Made by a program: the position numbers and the translations under genes. A stretch of DNA of 64,000 nucleotides from Hyphomicrobium_A sp963728165 (GTDB lineage Bacteria > Pseudomonadota > Alphaproteobacteria > Rhizobiales > Hyphomicrobiaceae), in assembly GCA_963728165.1 (NCBI GenBank), contig CAVSIY010000004.1, positions 310,001 through 374,000 on the forward strand. Direction: 5' to 3'. This document shows positions 58,749 through 64,000 of the stretch, piece by piece; position 1 is the stretch's first letter; each line of letters begins with the position of its first letter. The notes under the pieces are model-generated. The model was not told where the DNA came from. It did not search any database and saw only the letters and a list, made by a program, of their open reading frames with translations.

Positions 58749-61706
58749 GTGAGACAAAGGCTCCAAGAAAAGAAGTTGAGCGGCTGGGAAGAAGCGGCAT
58801 GCCGGAAGGGTCAAGAGCGCCTCTCGGTCCTCAAGAGCATGGCCGATGTCTTGCCGGATGCCGTGCTGGCCATCGACCTTAAGGGCCAACTCGCCGCCTA
58901 CAATCAGCGTTTTGCCGAGCTCTGGGGCATACCGGCCGAAACAGCAGGGCGGGGTGGCGAGGTGAGCACGCTGCTCGCGCTATTCGCAAAAGCGAGAGAC
59001 CAGGAGGATCTCCTCACAGCGCTCGGCGACTACGCACACCCTGCCGGCGTACCCAGCCGCGACGAGGTTGTACTTCGCGACGGACGCATCCTCCAGCGCT
59101 ACGTCGTCCCGGCGACAGACCGCATCGAGGGATCGCTGGGGCACGTTTACTTCTTGCGCGACGTGACCGCGCAAAGACGGCTTGAGGAGGAGCTTGGCGA
59201 TTCTCGGTCGGCGCTGGCTCAAGTCGAGGCGCTCGCTCATATCGGTAGCTGGTCGTTGGACCACAAGAGCTGGCGCCTGACTTGGTCGAATGAGACCTAT
59301 CGCATCTTCGGCGTCGATCCCGCCGTATTCGAGCCTTCCTACGACGCGTTCTTCACCCGCGTCCACCCGGACGATCGCGCGAAAGTCGAGGAGAGCTACC
59401 AGCGGTCTTTGGCCAATCGCACGGCTTTCGACTGTGAGCACCGCATCGTGATGGACGACGGCAGCATCAGGAGCGTATGCGAGCAGGGCCAGACCTTCTA
59501 CGACGCAGACGGAACCCCGCAGCACTCGATCGGGACCGTGCTGGACATCACCAACCAGAGAGCGGCCGAGGCTGCGTTGCGGCAAAGCGAGGAGAAGTAC
59601 CGCAGCCTGGTCGAGACATCACCCGACTATATTTTCGAAGTCGACGCGGAAATGCACTTCACCTACGCCAATCCCGCGACCCAGAAACTTCTCGGATATA
59701 CCGCGAAGGAGCTCGCCAATATGTCGGCGTTCAGCTTCATACGCGACGAGGAGGATGCGCGCCAGCTTACCCAGCTCATTTTGAAGAGATTGCCGATCTC
59801 GCACGTCGAGACCACAGTTCGCACAACAGACGGCCGCGAGGCCATTGTAGAGACATCCGCCACTCCGATCTTCGGACCCGACGGCTCATTCCAGGGCTAC
59901 CGGAGCATCGAGCGCGACATCACTGAGCGCAATCGCGCAGAAGTGACGCTGAAGGAGTCGCGAAACCTCATGGAGGCGATCCTCAATGCGGTGCCGGCGC
60001 GGATCTTCTGGAAGGATCGCAACCTTGTCTATCTCGGCTGCAACGCTGCCTTCGCGCGCGATGCGGGGTTTTCAGACCCGGCCGAGATCATAGGCAAGGA
60101 CGACTTCCAGATGGGCTGGAAAGACGAGGCAGACCTCTATCGGCTCGACGACCTTCAGGTCATCGACAGCGGCCGCGACAAGCTTCTCATCGAGGAGCCT
60201 CAGACCACGCCTGACGGGAAAACCAGCTTTCTCCTCACAAGCAAGATACCCTTGCGCAATTCGAACGGAGAGATTACCGGCGTTCTAGGTACGTACCTGG
60301 ACATCACCGATCGCAAGCAGGCCCAGGCCACCATCCTGAAGATGGCGCGCGTCGATGCCTTGACCGGTCTCGCCAATCGCAATGTCTTCGTCGAGGAGCT
60401 CGACCGTGCAATCGCCCGGGCGCGCCGCAGCGACAAGGGCTTCGCGGTCCTCTACCTCGACCTTGATCACTTCAAGGACGTGAACGATACGCTCGGTCAT
60501 CCGGTCGGCGACGAGCTCTTGAAGGCGGTCGCCGACCGAATGCGCGAAACCGTGCGCGAGATCGATACCGTCTCCCGCTTCGGCGGCGATGAGTTTGCGG
60601 TGATCATGACCGACCTCTCCGACCCGGCGGAAGCTGCCGTGCTTGCCGAAGAGCTGCTCAAGCACCTGGCAGAACCGTTTCAGATCGAGGAGAATGAGAT
60701 CCTCTCCGGAACGAGCATTGGCATTGCCACATATGGCGCGGACACGCCCCACGCCGAGACGCTCCTGACCCAGGCCGACGTCGCGCTCTATCGCGCCAAG
60801 GCCGAGGGGCGGGGCACTTTCCGCTTCTTCACAGAGGCAATGGACCGCGAGGTCAAGATCCGTGTTGCGCTCGGCATCGAACTACGCGAGGCGATCGCCG
60901 CCGAGCAGTTCTCGCTCTACTACCAGCCTGAAGTCGAAATCGAGACCGGTCGCATCCTGGGGGTCGAGGCGCTGGTGCGTTGGCGGCACCCCCGACGTGG
61001 CCTACTCGTTCCCGCGCAGTTCATTCCTGCGGCGGAAAAGAGTGGGCTCATCATCGCGCTCGGACGCTGGGTTCTCCGCGAGGCCTGCCGGCAGGCGAGA
61101 GCATGGATGGATCTGGGTGTTGCTCCCGGCTTCGTCGCGGTCAACCTGTCAATCCTGCAGTTCAAATCGACGCAGGACCTTGAGGGGCACATCGCTGAAG
61201 CCCTGGCGGAGTTCGGCGTACCGCCGCGGATGCTCGAGCTCGAGCTGACCGAGACCGTGCTCATGGATGCCTCGCGTCGCAATAGCAACATCCTGCAAAG
61301 GCTGCGTGACCAGGGCGTGCGCATCGCCATCGACGACTTCGGCACCGGGTACTCGTCGCTGGAATACCTGCGCAAGTTGACCGTCGATCGCGTGAAGATC
61401 GCGCAGGCTTTCGTCAGCGATCTCAACGCTGACCCGGGCAGCGGGGTCATCGTACGGGCCGCACTCGGGCTGGCGCGCGAGCTCGGCCTCGGCGTGGTGG
61501 CCGAAGGCGTTGAGAACGAGGTGCAGCTCGAGCTCTTGAGGGCGTGGGGCTGTCGCGAGGTGCAGGGCTTCTATTTCGCCGAGCCGAAACCCGCCGAGGA
61601 GATCACGGTGCTCTTGCGGGACGGTCGCATATCGGTCCCCGCAACCAGGGCTGGCCGCGAAGATCCCAGTGGGGCCGTCGCCCCCGGATTTGTCATGAGT
61701 GAATAG
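58749..61706 (+). CDS. PAS-GGDEF-EAL cyclic-di-GMP signalling protein
   Basis: GTG 58749 is chosen because the 50 codons upstream to 58596 do not look protein-like. Four PAS domains follow one another over the first 520 residues (VLPDAVLAIDLKG; AHIGSWSLDHKSWRLTWSN; ETSPDYIFEVDAEMHFTYANPA; ILNAVPARIFWKDRNLVYLGCN). Then a diguanylate cyclase domain with intact SRFGGDEFAV, and a phosphodiesterase domain with VEALVRWRHP, DDFGTGYSSLEYL, EGVEN and QGFYFAEP. Both motifs are canonical, so it may make and break cyclic-di-GMP. PAS2 has HPDD of the PAS_3 type. It is divergent from hupS, so control of surface glycan or H2 response are both possible. Confidence 0.9.
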   Translation: MRQRLQEKKLSGWEEAACRKGQERLSVLKSMADVLPDAVLAIDLKGQLAAYNQRFAELWGIPAETAGRGGEVSTLLALFAKARDQEDLLTALGDYAHPAGVPSRDEVVLRDGRILQRYVVPATDRIEGSLGHVYFLRDVTAQRRLEEELGDSRSALAQVEALAHIGSWSLDHKSWRLTWSNETYRIFGVDPAVFEPSYDAFFTRVHPDDRAKVEESYQRSLANRTAFDCEHRIVMDDGSIRSVCEQGQTFYDADGTPQHSIGTVLDITNQRAAEAALRQSEEKYRSLVETSPDYIFEVDAEMHFTYANPATQKLLGYTAKELANMSAFSFIRDEEDARQLTQLILKRLPISHVETTVRTTDGREAIVETSATPIFGPDGSFQGYRSIERDITERNRAEVTLKESRNLMEAILNAVPARIFWKDRNLVYLGCNAAFARDAGFSDPAEIIGKDDFQMGWKDEADLYRLDDLQVIDSGRDKLLIEEPQTTPDGKTSFLLTSKIPLRNSNGEITGVLGTYLDITDRKQAQATILKMARVDALTGLANRNVFVEELDRAIARARRSDKGFAVLYLDLDHFKDVNDTLGHPVGDELLKAVADRMRETVREIDTVSRFGGDEFAVIMTDLSDPAEAAVLAEELLKHLAEPFQIEENEILSGTSIGIATYGADTPHAETLLTQADVALYRAKAEGRGTFRFFTEAMDREVKIRVALGIELREAIAAEQFSLYYQPEVEIETGRILGVEALVRWRHPRRGLLVPAQFIPAAEKSGLIIALGRWVLREACRQARAWMDLGVAPGFVAVNLSILQFKSTQDLEGHIAEALAEFGVPPRMLELELTETVLMDASRRNSNILQRLRDQGVRIAIDDFGTGYSSLEYLRKLTVDRVKIAQAFVSDLNADPGSGVIVRAALGLARELGLGVVAEGVENEVQLELLRAWGCREVQGFYFAEPKPAEEITVLLRDGRISVPATRAGREDPSGAVAPGFVMSE

Positions 61707-61722
61707 CCCCAAGGATTTGGGG
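61707..61722 (+). terminator. Possible weak terminator
   Basis: CCCCAAGGATTTGGGG forms a six-base-pair stem with a four-base loop right after the stop of the GGDEF-EAL gene. Only ATCTT follows, so termination is weakly supported. Confidence 0.35.
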
Positions 61723-62249
61723 ATCTTCCCCGCGACGCGAGAATTCTTATCCCCGCTCTGTCAGTGACCTTTACACTCCGCCCATCCCTGCCCGACGAAG
61801 GGACGCGCAGCTGAGCGGCTTTGCGGGGCGGGGGCGGTGACCCGGTTGAGGCAGGCGTCTGCACCGTCGCGGGCGTCTGACGCGAGGCTTAGCTCAGCCT
61901 CGGATTCCGGGGCCGCGGATCGAGGCTGTGCAGGCTTGGCAACATCCTGCACGGACGCCCGTCGCGCAGCGGCGCTCCATGTAAGTGGCGCGCAGCAGCT
62001 CGAGGTCCTGGACGCGAGAGGCTCTCCCGAAGCGAGCGAGAGCCGGACCGAAGGCCCGCTGACGATGTGATCGCACCCTCGGCACGGCAAGCAACCGGCG
62101 CGGGCGCTGAAGGCTGCCCTCTCGTCGCGACAGGATCGCAGCGCTTCGGCGCCCGCGCTCCCTTCGCTCTTTCTCATAACTCGGGCAGCAATGCCGCGAG
62201 CCCAAAGGCGCGTGCGAGGACGTGGAAGGGTCGGTTGCGATTTCGCCGC
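61723..62249. other. Intergenic region, no gene seen
   Basis: About 530 bases between convergent genes with GC-rich open frames on both strands but no family-like translation. I see no RNA gene or repeat in it. Confidence 0.45.
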
Positions 62250-62702
62250 CTACCCGCCGGCGCCGACGTAGCGGCCGAGCAGCTCGGTCATCCGCTGCAT
62301 TTCGTCGAGGCGATGCATAAAGATGTCGCGCATGCCGATGACACCGACCAGCTGCTCGCCGTCGGTGACCGGCAGGTGGCGGATATGACGCTCGGCCATA
62401 ACGCGGGCGACGTCGGCGATGGTGTCCTGCGGCGCGCAGGTGACGGCATTTTTTGTCATCAAGGCCGCAACGGGAAGCGCGTGCAGATCGCCGCGGTGGA
62501 GGGCGAGCCCGTAGGCCACGTCCCGCTCGGAGATGATGCCTTCCACCGAGCGCCCATCATCGCTGACGATCATGGCCCCGACCCGCTCCTGCTGCAGGCG
62601 GCGGGCCAGCGCGGCGATCGTCTCGGACGGCTTGATGGTCACGACCCCCGGGGCCTTGGTCTGCAGGACGTCGGCAACTTTCATTCCCTGGCGTTTTTTC
62701 AT
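62250..62702 (-). CDS. Two-CBS-domain protein
   Basis: An intact 150-residue ORF. CBS1 (VADVLQTKAPGVVTIKPSETIAAL, GAMIVSDDGRSVEGIISERDV) and CBS2 (VAALMTKNAVTCAPQDTIADVARVM, HIRHLPVTDGEQLVGVIGMRDI) form a Bateman module with no attached enzyme. Such stand-alone proteins bind adenosine nucleotides and may regulate partner proteins. It is separated by about 200 bases from idi, so probably has its own promoter. Confidence 0.9.
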   Translation of the reverse strand: MKKRQGMKVADVLQTKAPGVVTIKPSETIAALARRLQQERVGAMIVSDDGRSVEGIISERDVAYGLALHRGDLHALPVAALMTKNAVTCAPQDTIADVARVMAERHIRHLPVTDGEQLVGVIGMRDIFMHRLDEMQRMTELLGRYVGAGG

Positions 62703-62906
62703 TTGGCTGAGCTCCTCCCAGGAATTTTGCTCTTGCGAGGCTCAAGCACGACGCAAGACCCGAGCCAACGGCAAAAACGACCTGCGCAGCAATACGTTGA
62801 TCGTATTCAGAACGACCTGCTGCGGTGTCCGGCTGAGCGCCCGGCTTTCACTGCCGGCGCCGTGTGGCTAGTGCCTGACCAGCTGCGCCAGGAGCCGGGC
62901 CGCCAT

Positions 62907-63446
62907 TCAAGTGGGCGAGACCTCTGCGCTCGGGATCGGCCACCCTTCCGCGAGATAGCGGCGGAACCAAGCCGTGAACCGCTCCGGCGCGGCGTCGACC
63001 TCCCGCCTGATCTCGGCGAGCGGGCGCCACGCGTAGCCTTCGGCCTCTTGCGGGTGGGGCACGACGGCGCCGGTGTGCAATCCGGAAAAGACGTGCGCCA
63101 CCTCGTGCTCGATGAGGCCGTCGCCCACCTCGGCGCGGTATACGAGGGCTCCCAGCGCCGACAGCTCGCAGCTGATCCCCATCTCCTCCGCCAGCCGCCG
63201 CCGCGCCGCCGCGAGCGTATCCTCGCCCGGCCGCGGGTGCCCGCAGCAGGCGTTGGTCCACAAGCCGCCCGAGTGATATTTGCCGACGTGCCGCTTTTGC
63301 AGCAGCAGGTTGCCGCCCCCGTCGTGGATGATGACGGAGAACGCGCGGTGAAGGTCACCGCGCCGATGCACCTCGAGCTTGGGCGCGACCCCGAGCGGCC
63401 GGTCCGCATCGTCAACCAGGATGACCTCTTCTGCCGCGTCGTTCAC
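62907..63446 (-). CDS. idi: Isopentenyl-diphosphate delta-isomerase, type I
   Basis: A 179-residue protein from GTG 63446 behind GGGGAGG. The Nudix-like fold shows HRGDLHRAFSVIIH, LLLQKRHVGKYHSGGLWTNACCGHPRPGE (catalytic Cys and metal His) and GISCELSALGALVYRAEVG. EHEVAHVFSG and EGYAWRPLAEI end the active site. It interconverts isopentenyl and dimethylallyl diphosphate. In many alphaproteobacteria idi occurs near photosynthesis or carotenoid genes, but none is visible here. Its start overlaps a small upstream ORF. Confidence 0.93.
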   Translation of the reverse strand: MNDAAEEVILVDDADRPLGVAPKLEVHRRGDLHRAFSVIIHDGGGNLLLQKRHVGKYHSGGLWTNACCGHPRPGEDTLAAARRRLAEEMGISCELSALGALVYRAEVGDGLIEHEVAHVFSGLHTGAVVPHPQEAEGYAWRPLAEIRREVDAAPERFTAWFRRYLAEGWPIPSAEVSPT

Positions 63447-63619
63447 GCTACATCCTCCCCCTCGCGCCCGCGGCGCATCGGCTCCACCATAGCAGCATCG
63501 ACCGGTCCCCACTCCGGCCCCTCCGGTGAAGTGGCCTTGGATGAGGTTTGCCACTCTTTCCCGGTCGTTTTTGCCGTTTTTTCCCGGTCTTTTTTGCCGC
63601 TCTTTCCCTTGCGTGTCAT
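63443..63619 (-). CDS. Small Lys-rich protein overlapping idi
   Basis: A 58-residue frame from ATG 63619, with GGGAG upstream. The N-terminus MTRKGKSGKKDREKTAKTT is very basic, and the acidic C-terminus ends GREGEDVA. Its stop overlaps the idi GTG as GTGA, which suggests translational coupling. I do not recognise a family. It could be a genuine small gene or a chance frame; the overlap is the best evidence. Confidence 0.4.
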   Translation of the reverse strand: MTRKGKSGKKDREKTAKTTGKEWQTSSKATSPEGPEWGPVDAAMVEPMRRGREGEDVA

Positions 63620-63847
63620 CTGCTCCCGGTGGGACAAAGCGGTGTCGCAATTCCCGTTATCTGCCGACGACACGGCGCGCACAATCGCCCTCCGCCGCGA
63701 GGCGGCAGCATCCGGCGCGCGCTCGCAATATCCGGGACAATTGCCCGAATTGGAAATGGACGGCGAAAGCCAGCTCCATTTGCGCAATTCGTGCGAAGGG
63801 GAAGCATCGCGTGGCACGTGCAAGACCGACGCTCTCGGCGGAGCGCC

Positions 63848-64000
63848 ATGTCCGATCAGGCTAGCGACGAGCCCGAAGCGCCTGCGACGGGCGACGACGA
63901 TGTCGAGCGCCGCATCGAGCTCTTGCGCACCTGGCTCGCGCGGCGCCTTGCGCCTGAGCAGCAAGCCTGGCTCGGCGAGCACGTCCAGCGCATCCGCGAC
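63848..64000 (+). CDS. Hypothetical protein (cut by window edge)
   Basis: From ATG 63848 the frame MSDQASDEPEAPATGDDDVE continues RRIELLRTWLARRLAPEQQAWLGE to the window end. Acidic N-terminus followed by a Trp/Leu-rich helical region. It lies divergent from the small ORF and idi. The WLARRLAPEQQAWL pattern recalls the N-terminus of EboA-type proteins that can occur near idi, but 51 residues are too few to decide. Confidence 0.4.
   Translation, partial: MSDQASDEPEAPATGDDDVERRIELLRTWLARRLAPEQQAWLGEHVQRIRD

Noticed and set aside
63443..63982. A longer frame upstream of the 58-residue ORF, running back to 63982
   Set aside because: The upstream part is antisense to the partial gene starting at 63848 and is not protein-like. 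Only the last 58 codons have a start with a ribosome binding site.

Overview
The window is GC-rich DNA from an alphaproteobacterium, most likely of the order Hyphomicrobiales (rhizobia and relatives). The evidence is the hupSLC/hupDFGHIJK/hyp gene order, the combination of HoxA, HupT and HupUV, an aa3 cytochrome oxidase, and fragments of nifA and fixX. Nearly all genes lie on the minus strand. No rRNA, tRNA, CRISPR array or insertion sequence was recognised.

About 1-26.2 kb is a cell-surface polysaccharide locus. It holds a WecE-type sugar aminotransferase (cut by the window edge), two tandem WbqC-family genes, a GtrB-like polyprenyl-phosphate glycosyltransferase, two large multi-membrane-span proteins, a DegT-like enzyme and a Tat-exported sulfatase. 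It continues with a Wzm/Wzt ABC exporter, GalE, a UDP-glucuronate decarboxylase, a GT4-GT2-methyltransferase multidomain protein, a sulfotransferase with a long coiled coil, three more GT2 proteins, an O-antigen ligase/polymerase and RfbC. Together these could make nucleotide sugars, assemble a glycan and export it, with possible sulfate and methyl decoration.

About 26.3-36.1 kb carries a secreted protein of unknown function with a clear terminator, the coxBAC genes of an aa3 oxidase, and a divergent four-haem c-type cytochrome with an internal PRC-barrel domain. A Crp/Fnr-type regulator follows, then a nifA'-'fixX' junction behind a sigma54-like promoter, and a small secreted protein.

About 36.1-58.3 kb is one complete [NiFe] hydrogenase island on the minus strand. 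Read in the direction of transcription it is hupS-hupL-hupE-hupC, a terminator, then hupD-F-G-H-I-J-K, hypA-B-C-D-E-X, hoxA, hupT, hupU, hupV and hypF. HupS carries the six cysteines expected for the proximal cluster of an oxygen-tolerant group 1d enzyme. HypX supplies CO aerobically. HupUV, HupT and HoxA form an H2-sensing circuit. Sigma54-type promoters lie before hupS and before hupD, which fits the sigma54-dependent activator HoxA. Electrons from H2 would pass through HupC into the respiratory chain, possibly to the aa3 oxidase.

About 58.7-64 kb holds a PAS-GGDEF-EAL protein, a CBS-domain protein, an isopentenyl-diphosphate isomerase with a small overlapping ORF, and the start of one further gene.

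Many genes are broken by single-base frameshifts although both halves are well conserved. In the hydrogenase island every frameshift I could resolve by hand (12 sites) is explained by one extra base. That looks like insertion error in the sequence rather than gene decay. Coordinates of frameshifted genes are given from true start to true stop, across the breaks.
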